Assembly (NCBI GenBank): GCA_023251805.1 | Contig: JAHEYB010000001.1 | Location: 1-40,383 of the forward strand | Direction of reading: 5' to 3' | DNA length: 40,383 bases | DNA from: Bacteroidota bacterium | GTDB lineage: Bacteria > Bacteroidota > Bacteroidia > 2-12-FULL-35-15 | Shown: positions 15,996 through 22,985 of the stretch, in pieces | How positions within the stretch are numbered: position 1 is the stretch's first letter | Layout of the letters: the number at the start of each line of letters is the position of its first letter | Position numbers and translations under genes: made by a program | The notes under the pieces: model-generated | Seen by the model: only the letters and a program-made list of their open reading frames with translations | What the model was told of the DNA's origin: nothing | Databases searched by the model: none

Positions 15996-17678
15996 ATGGA
16001 AAAGAAATCAATAAATCTTGCTGAACTGAATTTGTTGCTCAAAAGTAGTAATGACCTCTTGGTTATTGATGTAAGAAGCGAAGAGGAATACAAAGGACAG
16101 CACATTCCTTTTGCAATAAATGTTCCGATTGAACAAATAGAAGCAAAAAAATCAAGCTTTGATTCGAGAAAAACAATAGTTATGGTGTGTGGTAATGGAG
16201 GTGGGCGATCCGAACGCGCAGCTGATTTTATTCGGGAAAATTATATTTCAAATGTATTTTTTCTTGAAACAGGAACATTTGGGTGGATTGAAAATGAAAA
16301 TAAAATCGCAATAAAAAAGAATTCTCCAATTCAAAAATTACTTCAAAAAGGACAGTTACCAAATGATACCGATAACGAAAAATTAAAAAAATCAACGTTG
16401 CTGATAATGGCTTTCCCTTTTGCTTTTGCAGGGCTGGTATGGGGAGCTTTGTATTTTTTTAGTGGTTTAATTTTACCGGGTTTAATACCCTTTAGTTATG
16501 GTATCCTTTCATTAATAAGTATAGGTGCATTTCTTATTTCTAAAAAGTTCAACTTTTTTAGGTTTAGTCAACTATTTTTGATTTTATTATTACCATTATT
16601 CCTTCAGATTTCGCTTGGTGGTTTTATGCAATCAAGTTCCATAATATTATGGGCGCTAATATCTCCCCTTGGCGCTCTTGCCTTTTACGGAGCAAAAAAA
16701 TCTATTTATTGGTTTGCTGCTTTTGTGCTTGCTGTGATAGTCGCTTTTTTATTAAATGATTATTTGCCACTTTATTTTAATTGGCATCTTTCTGACAAGT
16801 TCATCAATCGGTTTTTCCTGATGAATGTAATTGGGATTTCCTTTATTATTTATTTGCTTCAGTATTATTTTGTTAGAACACAGGCTAAACTAAAAATGTC
16901 AGATGAACAAAAGAGTCTCGAAATACGCGAAAAAAACAGGGAGATTACCGATTCAATTAATTATGCAAGACGGATTCAGCAAACAATGTTGGCCAATGAA
17001 GACTTGTTAAAAAATAATCTTTCTGATTATTTTATACTTTTTAAACCAAAAGATATTGTAAGCGGAGATTTTTATTGGGCAACATCTAAAAATGATAATT
17101 TTTACCTTGCTGCTTGTGACTCAACGGGACATGGAGTTCCGGGTGCATTTATGAGTTTACTAAACATTTCCTTTTTAAACGAAGCAATAAATGAAAGAAA
17201 TATTTTTAGTCCGAATGAGATTTGTGGATATGTGAGAAATAAATTAATCACCAGTATTTCTCGGGATGGTGGACAAGATGGAATGGATGGTGTAGTTGTT
17301 TCGATTGATAAAGAAAAGAAAAAACTAAGTTTTGCGGCTGCACACAATGCCCCTATTTTAATCAGGAATAATGAATTGATTGAATTTGAAGCGGATAAAA
17401 TGCCAATAGGAAAAGGAGAGCGAGCGGAAAATTTTAAGCAGCAGGTTATTGATGTCGAAAAAGACGATCTCTTTTATCTTTATACGGATGGATATACTGA
17501 CCAGTTTGGTGGAGCCAAAGGAAAGAAATTCAAGTATAAACAAATGAAAGCATTGTTACAGTCCATTTCAAATCAATCTTTATCTGAACAAAAGAAAATA
17601 CTTGATGCTATCATCAATAATTGGAAGGGAGATTTGGAACAAACAGACGATATACTTATAATTGGGTTTAAAATTTAA
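15996..17678 (+). CDS. Rhodanese / six-TM / SpoIIE-type PP2C phosphatase fusion
   Basis: 560 residues in three parts. Residues 1-105 form a rhodanese domain (LLVIDVRSEEEYKGQHIPFA, active loop CGNGGGR with Cys65). Its loop is C-x5-R, one residue longer than the C-x4-R of ordinary sulfurtransferases and like the Cdc25/Acr2 class. Residues about 133-292 hold six hydrophobic segments. A short coiled coil (about 298-330, ending INYARRIQQTML) leads into a SpoIIE-like PP2C Ser/Thr phosphatase with the metal-binding acidic positions in SGDFYW (Asp358), CDSTGHGVPGAF (Asp375), YTDGYTDQFGG and QTDDILIIGF. This suggests membrane signalling in which the rhodanese senses or handles a small molecule and the output removes phosphate from a regulator protein. 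The partner is unknown. It is the third gene after a Crp regulator and an MFS transporter. Confidence 0.88.
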   Translation: MEKKSINLAELNLLLKSSNDLLVIDVRSEEEYKGQHIPFAINVPIEQIEAKKSSFDSRKTIVMVCGNGGGRSERAADFIRENYISNVFFLETGTFGWIENENKIAIKKNSPIQKLLQKGQLPNDTDNEKLKKSTLLIMAFPFAFAGLVWGALYFFSGLILPGLIPFSYGILSLISIGAFLISKKFNFFRFSQLFLILLLPLFLQISLGGFMQSSSIILWALISPLGALAFYGAKKSIYWFAAFVLAVIVAFLLNDYLPLYFNWHLSDKFINRFFLMNVIGISFIIYLLQYYFVRTQAKLKMSDEQKSLEIREKNREITDSINYARRIQQTMLANEDLLKNNLSDYFILFKPKDIVSGDFYWATSKNDNFYLAACDSTGHGVPGAFMSLLNISFLNEAINERNIFSPNEICGYVRNKLITSISRDGGQDGMDGVVVSIDKEKKKLSFAAAHNAPILIRNNELIEFEADKMPIGKGERAENFKQQVIDVEKDDLFYLYTDGYTDQFGGAKGKKFKYKQMKALLQSISNQSLSEQKKILDAIINNWKGDLEQTDDILIIGFKI

Positions 17679-17789
17679 GGCTTGAAATATGAATTTGTTG
17701 AGTTTAATTAGCTTTTTCAGAAAAGACCTTGCAAGCGCCAAATTCGAGCAAATGCACTTGTATCTTCAATGTTTTTGCTTAAGGATCAA

Positions 17790-18161
17790 TTACAAATTCA
17801 TTACACTCTTCACTTTTTGTAAAAATGCTTTATCGGCAGTAGAGTGTTTTATTCCAAATACTGCTACCGATTCAAGCACTGGTTTTAAATCCTTCCCCAT
17901 TTTTGTTAGCTCGTATTTTTTTCTTTTTGCAGTGCCGGAATAAGTAATCAATCCAACTTCTGTAAGCTTTACCAATCTATCATTTAATATATTAGTGGAA
18001 ATATTCTCATTTGAGCTTAGAAACTCATTGTAGGTGCTTTTCCCAAGATATAACAGGTCTCTGATGATGAGCAAGGACCATTTATCACCCACCAAATCCA
18101 TTGTACAGGAAATGGGGCATTCCGACCGCTTTTCATTCGTCTCTTTGACTTGCTTTTTCAT
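17790..18161 (-). CDS. HxlR-family transcriptional regulator
   Basis: A winged-helix regulator of the MarR/HxlR group, 123 residues from the ATG at 18161. The longer frame to 18263 runs through the promoter region and is rejected. The family block CPISCTMDLVGDKWSLLIIRDLL starts at Cys15; Cys15 is the position used as a thiol switch in some relatives (HypR), and Cys19 is an additional cysteine. Further on are ISTNILNDRLVKLTEVGLI and YELTKMGKDLKPVLES. It is divergent from the DinB-like/DUF2798/SRPBCC operon, with a perfect 16-bp inverted repeat between the two promoters. It therefore very likely represses both itself and that operon. Confidence 0.92.
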   Translation of the reverse strand: MKKQVKETNEKRSECPISCTMDLVGDKWSLLIIRDLLYLGKSTYNEFLSSNENISTNILNDRLVKLTEVGLITYSGTAKRKKYELTKMGKDLKPVLESVAVFGIKHSTADKAFLQKVKSVMNL

Positions 18162-18169
18162 TTCTACTA

Positions 18170-18177
18170 CAAAGATA
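18170..18177 (-). promoter_or_regulatory. Putative -7 element for the HxlR gene
   Basis: The minus strand reads TATCTTTG, ending 8 nt before the HxlR ATG at 18161. It faces away from an identical element at 18223-18230, with the palindrome between them. Confidence 0.6.
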
Positions 18178-18186
18178 GAAAATAAA

Positions 18187-18223
18187 ACACAATTAAACTT
18201 GCATTTTGCAAGTTTAATTGTGT
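18187..18223. promoter_or_regulatory. Perfect 16-bp inverted repeat, likely HxlR operator
   Basis: ACACAATTAAACTTGC (18187-18202), a 5-bp spacer ATTTT, then its exact reverse complement (18208-18223). It lies centrally between two divergent TAnnTTTG boxes, so a bound dimer would cover the -33 region of both promoters and touch the forward -7 box. This is the expected arrangement for HxlR regulators. No site has been shown experimentally here. Confidence 0.85.
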
Positions 18224-18230
18224 ATCTTTG
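18199..18230 (+). promoter_or_regulatory. Promoter of the DinB-like operon
   Basis: TTG at 18199-18201, a 21-bp gap, and TATCTTTG at 18223-18230, matching the TTG-N17-23-TAnnTTTG pattern. It overlaps the right arm of the palindrome by one base and ends 23 nt before the ATG at 18254. Confidence 0.7.
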
Positions 18231-18253
18231 AGCACACATAAAAAATATAAAAT

Positions 18254-18736
18254 ATGGAAACAAAACAATTAGTTACGAAATCGGTTATTGATGCTTGGAC
18301 CTCAAGAGTTGATGCCGCAAATAAAATATTCAATTCATTATCTGACGAAGATTTGCAAAAGGAAGTTTCTCCAGGCAGAAACAGAGGTATCTACTTGCTA
18401 GGACATTTGGCGGGGGTACACGATAAAATGTTGCCACTACTTAATTTCGGACCACAACTTTATCCACATATAGAAGAAACATTTTTAAATAAACCTGATC
18501 GTGCGGTTTCAGAAATCCTTTCAGCAAAAGAATTAAGAGCAATTTGGGATGCGGTAAATTCTAAACTCGCATCACACTTTAATAGCTTAACCCCGGATGA
18601 ATGGTTTCATAGACACACTTCTGTATCAGAAGCAGATTTTGCAAAGGAGCCACACCGCAATAGATTGAATGTTGTTATTGGTCGTATTAGTCACATGCAA
18701 TATCACATGGGTCAAGTAGCGCTTATTAAAAAATAA
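18254..18736 (+). CDS. DinB-like (bacillithiol-transferase superfamily) protein
   Basis: 160 residues, predicted four-helix bundle. The usual metal-binding histidines fit: His51 or His56 in LLGHLAGVHDKML, and His147 and His151 in RISHMQYHMGQVALI. Members of this superfamily include thiol S-transferases that detoxify electrophiles and many uncharacterised proteins, so the substrate is open. It is the first gene of a three-gene operon (4-bp and 5-bp gaps) divergent from an HxlR regulator, which suggests induction by a reactive compound. That is inference. Confidence 0.8.
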   Translation: METKQLVTKSVIDAWTSRVDAANKIFNSLSDEDLQKEVSPGRNRGIYLLGHLAGVHDKMLPLLNFGPQLYPHIEETFLNKPDRAVSEILSAKELRAIWDAVNSKLASHFNSLTPDEWFHRHTSVSEADFAKEPHRNRLNVVIGRISHMQYHMGQVALIKK

Positions 18737-18740
18737 ACGA

Positions 18741-18968
18741 ATGAAAAACAAGATTGCGTTTGCTCTTATCATGGGAATTGTTACAACGGGAATTATTTCG
18801 TTTACTCTGATTTCTGTAAACATAGGATACACCGAACTATTTTTAAAAATCTGGATCAAGTCGTGGGGAATAGCTTATTTAGTGGTTATTCCCGCGATTT
18901 TGATTGTTGGTCCAAGAATACAAAAGTTGGTCGACAAATTGTTTAACGAAGAAAACCCTACAACATAA
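18741..18968 (+). CDS. DUF2798-like small membrane protein
   Basis: 75 residues with two membrane helices (about 4-26 and 36-57) joined by a short loop with LKIWIKSWGIAYLVVIPAILIVGP in segments, ending RIQKLVDKLF. The layout of two helices with a W-x-x-A-Y/W pattern before the second helix fits DUF2798, whose function is unknown. It sits 4 bp after the DinB-like gene and 5 bp before the SRPBCC gene, so it is part of the HxlR-controlled operon. Confidence 0.7.
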   Translation: MKNKIAFALIMGIVTTGIISFTLISVNIGYTELFLKIWIKSWGIAYLVVIPAILIVGPRIQKLVDKLFNEENPTT

Positions 18969-18973
18969 AACGT

Positions 18974-19417
18974 GTGAGCACATCAGACTTTAGCATCACT
19001 TTAATTACAGAGCAATCTCCCCAAGAAGTATTTAATAGCATTAAAAATGTTCGTGCTTGGTGGTCAGGCTTGTATGGAGAAACGTTTGAAGGGGAATCGG
19101 AAAAACTGAATGACGAATTTAGTTATTGGGCAGGTGACGGAGCGCATTATTCAAAACAAAAATTAATTGAATTAGTTCCCGACAAAAAAATTGTTTGGCT
19201 TGTTACGGACAGTAAATTAAATTTTTTGAAAGATAAAACTGAATGGACAAATACGAAACTTTGTTTTGAAGTTTCTGAAAAGGATAATAAAACACAAATT
19301 TGTTTTACACATTTTGGCTTGCTTCCAAAAATTGAATGCTTTGATATTTGCTCAACTGTTTGGACGCAGTACTTGCAGGAAGGGCTCTTACCATTAGTGG
19401 CTTCAGCTAAAAAATGA
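18974..19417 (+). CDS. SRPBCC/START-fold (AHSA1-like) protein
   Basis: 147 residues from a GTG at 18974. The N-terminus ITLITEQSPQEVFNSIKNVRAWW is typical of the SRPBCC ligand-binding fold, followed by GEFEGESEKLNDEFSY-type strands and the helix TVWTQYLQEGLLPLV at the C-terminus. Such proteins bind hydrophobic small molecules or act as activators, and the ligand here is unknown. It is the last gene of the DinB-like/DUF2798 operon, 5 bp after the previous stop. No terminator is obvious after it. Confidence 0.75.
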   Translation: MSTSDFSITLITEQSPQEVFNSIKNVRAWWSGLYGETFEGESEKLNDEFSYWAGDGAHYSKQKLIELVPDKKIVWLVTDSKLNFLKDKTEWTNTKLCFEVSEKDNKTQICFTHFGLLPKIECFDICSTVWTQYLQEGLLPLVASAKK

Positions 19418-19482
19418 AAAATGTGTGTATGATTCACACTAGAGCGAATATTTCGTAAATTCGCATTCCATTTACAAACACT

Positions 19483-19941
19483 ATGAGCAAACCAACTTTT
19501 GATGAAATTTATATGGACTTGGCAGAAAATCTTGCCAAACGTTCTCATTGTGTGAAAGCACAAGTTGGAGCCGTTCTTACAAAAGATACACGCATTGTTT
19601 CCTTAGGATATAACGGTCCGCCTGCAGGTACTCACAACTGTGATTTGGAGTGGGCAAAAGATGGTTGTCCACGTGATAGCAAAGGTAGCTGCTCTTTGGC
19701 TTTGCATGCTGAACAAAATGCCATTTTATATGCATCCAAAAACAATGTGGTGATTGAAGGTTCTACGTTGTATGTAACGCTTTCGCCTTGCATTGCTTGT
19801 GCCCGTGTGATTTATACAATGGGAATTAAAAAAGTAATCTATACAAATTCTTATGCCGATTTTAAAGGTTTAAAAAGTGATGAAGGAGTAGATTTTCTTC
19901 AAAAATTTGGTGTAGAAGTCGTGCGATATGCAAAAAAATAG
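19483..19941 (+). CDS. dCMP deaminase (ComEB type)
   Basis: Converts dCMP to dUMP for thymidylate synthesis; cytoplasmic. 152 residues. The zinc site of the cytidine/deoxycytidylate deaminase fold is complete: His75-Ala-Glu77 (LHAEQNAILYA) and Cys103-x-x-Cys106 (SPCIACARVIY). The segment GYNGPPAGTHNCDLEW is typical of the dCMP deaminase subgroup, and extra Cys residues at 53, 62 and 70 may form a second structural zinc site. A short leader with an imperfectly spaced inverted repeat (GCGAAT / ATTCGC, about 19442-19462) precedes it. The protease gene follows after 47 bp. Confidence 0.92.
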   Translation: MSKPTFDEIYMDLAENLAKRSHCVKAQVGAVLTKDTRIVSLGYNGPPAGTHNCDLEWAKDGCPRDSKGSCSLALHAEQNAILYASKNNVVIEGSTLYVTLSPCIACARVIYTMGIKKVIYTNSYADFKGLKSDEGVDFLQKFGVEVVRYAKK

Positions 19942-19988
19942 TTTTTAAATTCTACAAATCTACAATTCAACAAATCTCTAATTGTGAA

Positions 19989-21590
19989 ATGAACCGCCCT
20001 AAATTCTATATCTATCTTCCTATTGTTTTTGCATTGGTACTTATCCTTGGGATATTTATTGGAAGCACTTTCAGCTTAAAAAATTCTAATGGAGCCATTT
20101 CTATTGATGGAGATAATGAGTACAGCAAAATAGACCAGATTTTAAAATACGTGGAAGACCAATATGTAGACACCATCAAAACAAAAGACTTGGTTGATAA
20201 AACAATAGTGTCGCTACTAGCCAATCTTGATCCACATTCCAGCTACATCACTGCAGAAGAATTATTGGCAAGCAACGAACCTTTGCAAGGAAATTTTGAA
20301 GGAATAGGAGTTGAATTTAATGTGGTGGATGATACCATACGTGTGATTTCTGCTATTGCGGGAGGTCCTTCCGAAGAGGTTGGTGTACAAGCCGGAGATA
20401 AAATTATTAAAGTAAATGGGAAAGTAGTTGCAGGAATAAAAATCACCAATAAACAGGTGATGGAAAATTTAAAAGGTGCTGGTGGAACAAAAGTGAAAGT
20501 AAGCATGATGCGTAGAGGTAAGCGTGGATTACTTGATTTCACCATCACTCGGGGAACAATTCCAATTTACAGTATTGATGTTTCTTACATGGTAAGTTCA
20601 AAAATCGGATATATAAAAATCAGTCGATTTGGTGCAACAACGTATGACGAATACATGCAGGCGTTTGAAAAGTTGCAAGGACAAGGAATGGAAAAACTAA
20701 TTGTGGACTTGCGCGGAAATGGTGGCGGATACTTAAACACAGCAGTTGATATAGCAGATGAATTTTTAAGTTCAGGGAAAGAGATTGTTTATACAATAGG
20801 AAAAGCTCGTCCCCGTAAAGATTACAAATCAACCAAAAAAGGAGAATTTGAAAATGGGAAATTGGTGGTGTTGATTGATGATGGTTCGGCTTCTGCAAGT
20901 GAAATTTTAGCAGGTGCTTTACAAGATAACGACAGAGCAACCATTGTTGGAAGACGTTCGTTTGGAAAAGGGTTGGTACAAGAGCAAAGCGAATTTTCTG
21001 ATAGTTCAGCAATTCGATTAACTATTGCTCGTTATTATACTCCAACAGGAAGATGTATTCAAAAATCATATGCAAATGGAGTGGATGCTTATTACGAAGA
21101 AGAAAATAATCGGTTTGCAAATGGAGAGTTAGAAAATGCAGACAGTATAAAAGTAAATGATTCGATTAAATTCAGAACACTTGCGGGTAAAATTGTTTAT
21201 GGTGGAGGTGGAATTGTTCCGGACATTTTTGTTGCACTCGATACAGTTGGGCGTTCACTTTATTTGAGTGAAGTTTTATTTACGGGAACCGTAAATGATT
21301 TTGCATTTGAATATGCAGATAAAGAAAGAAGTAAATTAAAAGGATATAAAACGATTGAAAATTTCAACAAATCATTTTCTATTACTCCCGCAATTTTTAA
21401 TGAGTTTGTTGCTTACGCAGAAAAAAATAAAATAAAATCCAACCCTAAAGAAATTGCGTTGTCGGAAAGCATTCTAAAAAATCAATTAAAAGCATTGATT
21501 GCTCGTAACATTTTTAACGGAGAAGGATTTTATCAAGTGATACAAAGCCAGGACAATATTCTGAAAAAAGCAATCGAATTAATGAAATAA
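19989..21590 (+). CDS. ctpA: C-terminal processing protease, S41 family
   Basis: 533 residues. One N-terminal membrane anchor (about 7-25) places the protease in the periplasm. A PDZ domain covers about 100-178 (GIGVEFNVVDDTIRVIS, GVQAGDKIIKVNGK). The S41 core has DLRGNGGG at 240-247 and DDGSASASEILAGALQD near 298. By spacing with E. coli Tsp (Ser430/Asp441/Lys455), the catalytic residues are Ser302, Asp313 and Lys327 (GRRSFGKG). A roughly 200-residue C-terminal extension follows, as in many Bacteroidota CtpA proteins. The gene is followed by a REP-like palindrome and then a strong terminator. Confidence 0.93.
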   Translation: MNRPKFYIYLPIVFALVLILGIFIGSTFSLKNSNGAISIDGDNEYSKIDQILKYVEDQYVDTIKTKDLVDKTIVSLLANLDPHSSYITAEELLASNEPLQGNFEGIGVEFNVVDDTIRVISAIAGGPSEEVGVQAGDKIIKVNGKVVAGIKITNKQVMENLKGAGGTKVKVSMMRRGKRGLLDFTITRGTIPIYSIDVSYMVSSKIGYIKISRFGATTYDEYMQAFEKLQGQGMEKLIVDLRGNGGGYLNTAVDIADEFLSSGKEIVYTIGKARPRKDYKSTKKGEFENGKLVVLIDDGSASASEILAGALQDNDRATIVGRRSFGKGLVQEQSEFSDSSAIRLTIARYYTPTGRCIQKSYANGVDAYYEEENNRFANGELENADSIKVNDSIKFRTLAGKIVYGGGGIVPDIFVALDTVGRSLYLSEVLFTGTVNDFAFEYADKERSKLKGYKTIENFNKSFSITPAIFNEFVAYAEKNKIKSNPKEIALSESILKNQLKALIARNIFNGEGFYQVIQSQDNILKKAIELMK

Positions 21591-21592
21591 TG

Positions 21593-21700
21593 CCGTCATC
21601 CTGAGCGTAGTCGAAGGATACATGATTCAGCGCTGTATTTATATGTGCTTTTACTACGCTCAGCATGACGCAGCCGTCATCTTGAGTATTCTTCGTAATA
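21593..21700. repeat. REP-like palindromic element (GTCATCCTGAGC family)
   Basis: GTCATCCTGAGCGTAGT (21595-21611) pairs with ACTACGCTCAGCATGAC (21653-21669) at 16 of 17 positions. A third partial copy of the word (CCGTCATCTTGAG) starts near 21673. The same word family occurs at 32025 and, diverged, at 33839. Dispersed copies like this are common between genes of Bacteroidota. Confidence 0.75.
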
Positions 21701-21725
21701 AGCAGAGACATCAGAAAACAAGGAC

Positions 21726-21765
21726 AAAAAAACCTCTCATTCAATTTGAATGAGAGGTTTTTTTA
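21726..21765. terminator. Bidirectional intrinsic terminator
   Basis: Stem AACCTCTCATTC (21731-21742) with GAATGAGAGGTT (21748-21759) and a 5-nt loop, with an A-run on the left and a T-run on the right. It separates ctpA from the converging small lipoprotein gene. Confidence 0.92.
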
Positions 21766-21780
21766 TGTTGTAATTACTGA

Positions 21781-21987
21781 TTAGTGTGCAGCTGCAGTTG
21801 AATCAGGAGCTGTAGCAGTTGAATCAGGAGCTACTTCAGTAGTAACTGCAGCGCTAGCAGCATTGAACAAAGAGTCCATTTTTGCTTTTGCATCTGCTTC
21901 CATTTTAGCTGCTTCTTCTGCTGAAGGTCCACAAGACATAACGCTTAATGCACCAGCAACGAACAATAAAGAAAATAATTTTTTCAT
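21781..21987 (-). CDS. Small lipoprotein, Ala/Thr-rich, unknown function
   Basis: 68 residues from the ATG at 21987. The longer frame to 22170 crosses the promoter and is rejected. The signal peptide MKKLFSLLFVAGALSVMSC ends in a lipobox with Cys19. The mature protein is about 50 residues: a short helix (EEAAKMEADAKAKMDSLFN) and a tail with repeated APDST words. This kind of tiny abundant lipoprotein is common in Bacteroidota, and I know of no function. It has a textbook promoter (22031-22060), which suggests strong expression, and it ends at the bidirectional terminator shared with ctpA. Confidence 0.82.
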   Translation of the reverse strand: MKKLFSLLFVAGALSVMSCGPSAEEAAKMEADAKAKMDSLFNAASAAVTTEVAPDSTATAPDSTAAAH

Positions 21988-22030
21988 TTTGATTAGTTTT
22001 TGTTTTTTGATTAATACTAGTATCTGGGCG

Positions 22031-22060
22031 CAAAGGTAGCTAAAAATCAATATCCGCAAA
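22031..22060 (-). promoter_or_regulatory. Bacteroidota-type promoter for the small lipoprotein
   Basis: On the minus strand, TTTG (22057-22060), an 18-bp gap, then TACCTTTG (22031-22038). This is a full consensus pair with a 43-nt leader to the ATG at 21987. Confidence 0.8.
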
Positions 22061-22263
22061 ATGTAAAGGGTGTCTAAAACGCATTTATTTAAACAAAGTA
22101 TTGTTAATACCGAAATGCCCATTGATAAAGAGCCCAATATTATTGGGCTATACGGCTTTGGCATCGGCATTATTCCCTTAAACGATTGACCGAAAATTTA
22201 ACCAAAATGTGGAATAAGAACCTGTAAAACAAGGATTCTTTCGCATATTTTTACTTAAAAAGA

Positions 22264-22287
22264 GGGTAAAAAGCCATATCTTTACCC
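22264..22287 (+). promoter_or_regulatory. Putative sod promoter with overlapping inverted repeat
   Basis: TATCTTTA (22277-22284) is one base off TAnnTTTG. It is overlapped by a perfect 7-bp inverted repeat, GGGTAAA (22264-22270) and TTTACCC (22281-22287), with a 10-bp spacer, which could be a regulator site. The ATG at 22325 is 40 nt downstream. Confidence 0.45.
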
Positions 22288-22324
22288 TTCAATTAATTAA
22301 AATAAACCTCTAAATCTTTATAAT

Positions 22325-22930
22325 ATGGCTTTCGAATTACCTAAACTAGCTTATGCATATACTGCATTGGAGCCTCATATAGATGCTCAAACAATGGAAA
22401 TTCATCATTCAAAACACCATCAGGCGTATGTGACAAACTTAAATGTCGCAATTGCCGGCTCCGATACCGAAAAATTGAGCATTGAAGAGATTTGTAAAAA
22501 CATTTCTAAATACCCAATGCCTGTGAGAAACAATGGTGGCGGGCATTTTAATCACTCTCTTTTTTGGTCAGTAATGGCTCCAAATGCCGGAGGAGAACCA
22601 ACAGGAGAATTGGGTGCTGCAATCAGTAGCGCTTTTGGTTCTTTTGCTGATTTTAAAACGCAATTTGCCGCTGCCGGAACAACTCGATTTGGCTCAGGAT
22701 GGGCTTGGCTGATTGTGAAAGACGGTAAATTGGCCGTTAGTTCTACGCCTAACCAAGACAATCCACTCATGGATGTTGCAGATGTAAAAGGAACACCTAT
22801 TTTAGGAATGGATGTTTGGGAACATGCTTACTACTTGAAATATCAAAACAAGCGTCCCGATTACATCGCTGCTTTTTGGAACCTAGTAAATTGGGCAGAA
22901 GTTGCGAAACGCTTTGCCTCAGCAAAATAA
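22325..22930 (+). CDS. Superoxide dismutase, Fe/Mn family (Mn-like residues)
   Basis: Dismutates superoxide. 201 residues without a signal peptide, so cytoplasmic. Metal ligands are His27, His77 ([10 protein letters not shown]), Asp163 and His167 ([11 protein letters not shown]). Second-sphere residues, Gly73 before HFNH and Gln144 in TPNQDNPL, match manganese enzymes rather than iron enzymes (which use a Gln from the other position). The metal preference is an inference, and cambialistic behaviour is possible. The gene is single, with its own regulatory region upstream and a terminator at 22944-22973. Confidence 0.94.
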   Translation: MAFELPKLAYAYTALEPHIDAQTMEIHHSKHHQAYVTNLNVAIAGSDTEKLSIEEICKNISKYPMPVRNNGGGHFNHSLFWSVMAPNAGGEPTGELGAAISSAFGSFADFKTQFAAAGTTRFGSGWAWLIVKDGKLAVSSTPNQDNPLMDVADVKGTPILGMDVWEHAYYLKYQNKRPDYIAAFWNLVNWAEVAKRFASAK

Positions 22931-22943
22931 TAGATAAACTATT

Positions 22944-22973
22944 AAGGGGATGTGTTAAAACATCCCTTTTTTT
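22944..22973 (+). terminator. Intrinsic terminator after sod
   Basis: GGGATGT (22947-22953) pairs with ACATCCC (22960-22966) with a 6-nt loop, followed directly by a run of T. Confidence 0.85.
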
Positions 22974-22985
22974 ATTCTTTTTAGT

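Larger units (their letters stand above)
21988..22324. other. 337-bp intergenic region between divergent lipoprotein and sod genes
   Basis: It holds the lipoprotein promoter (22031-22060, minus), an inverted repeat AGCCCAAT-ATT-ATTGGGCT (22131-22149) enclosed by weaker complementary arms around 22111-22120 and 22169-22176, and the putative sod promoter with a 7-bp inverted repeat (22264-22287). I see no coding potential in between. Confidence 0.6.

Noticed and set aside
17689..17943. An 84-codon plus-strand frame after the rhodanese-phosphatase gene
   Set aside because: Most of it is antisense to the HxlR coding region, there is no promoter or recognisable domain, and the translation is not protein-like.
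14121..19417. A prophage or conjugative element
   Set aside because: No integrase, recombinase, capsid, relaxase or transfer gene is present. Only the tRNA-flank fragment hints at past integration.
19442..19462. The GCGAAT / ATTCGC inverted repeat upstream of dCMP deaminase as an operator
   Set aside because: It has only a 6-bp arm with a 9-bp spacer and resembles the AATTCGT words seen elsewhere in intergenic DNA, so chance is likely.
20620..21012. A 130-codon minus-strand frame inside ctpA
   Set aside because: It runs antisense to the catalytic part of the protease, whose motifs are intact. The translation has no recognisable features.
21988..22170. A longer 129-residue version of the small lipoprotein
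   Set aside because: The extension would bury the signal peptide and lipobox in the middle of the protein and runs through a consensus promoter.
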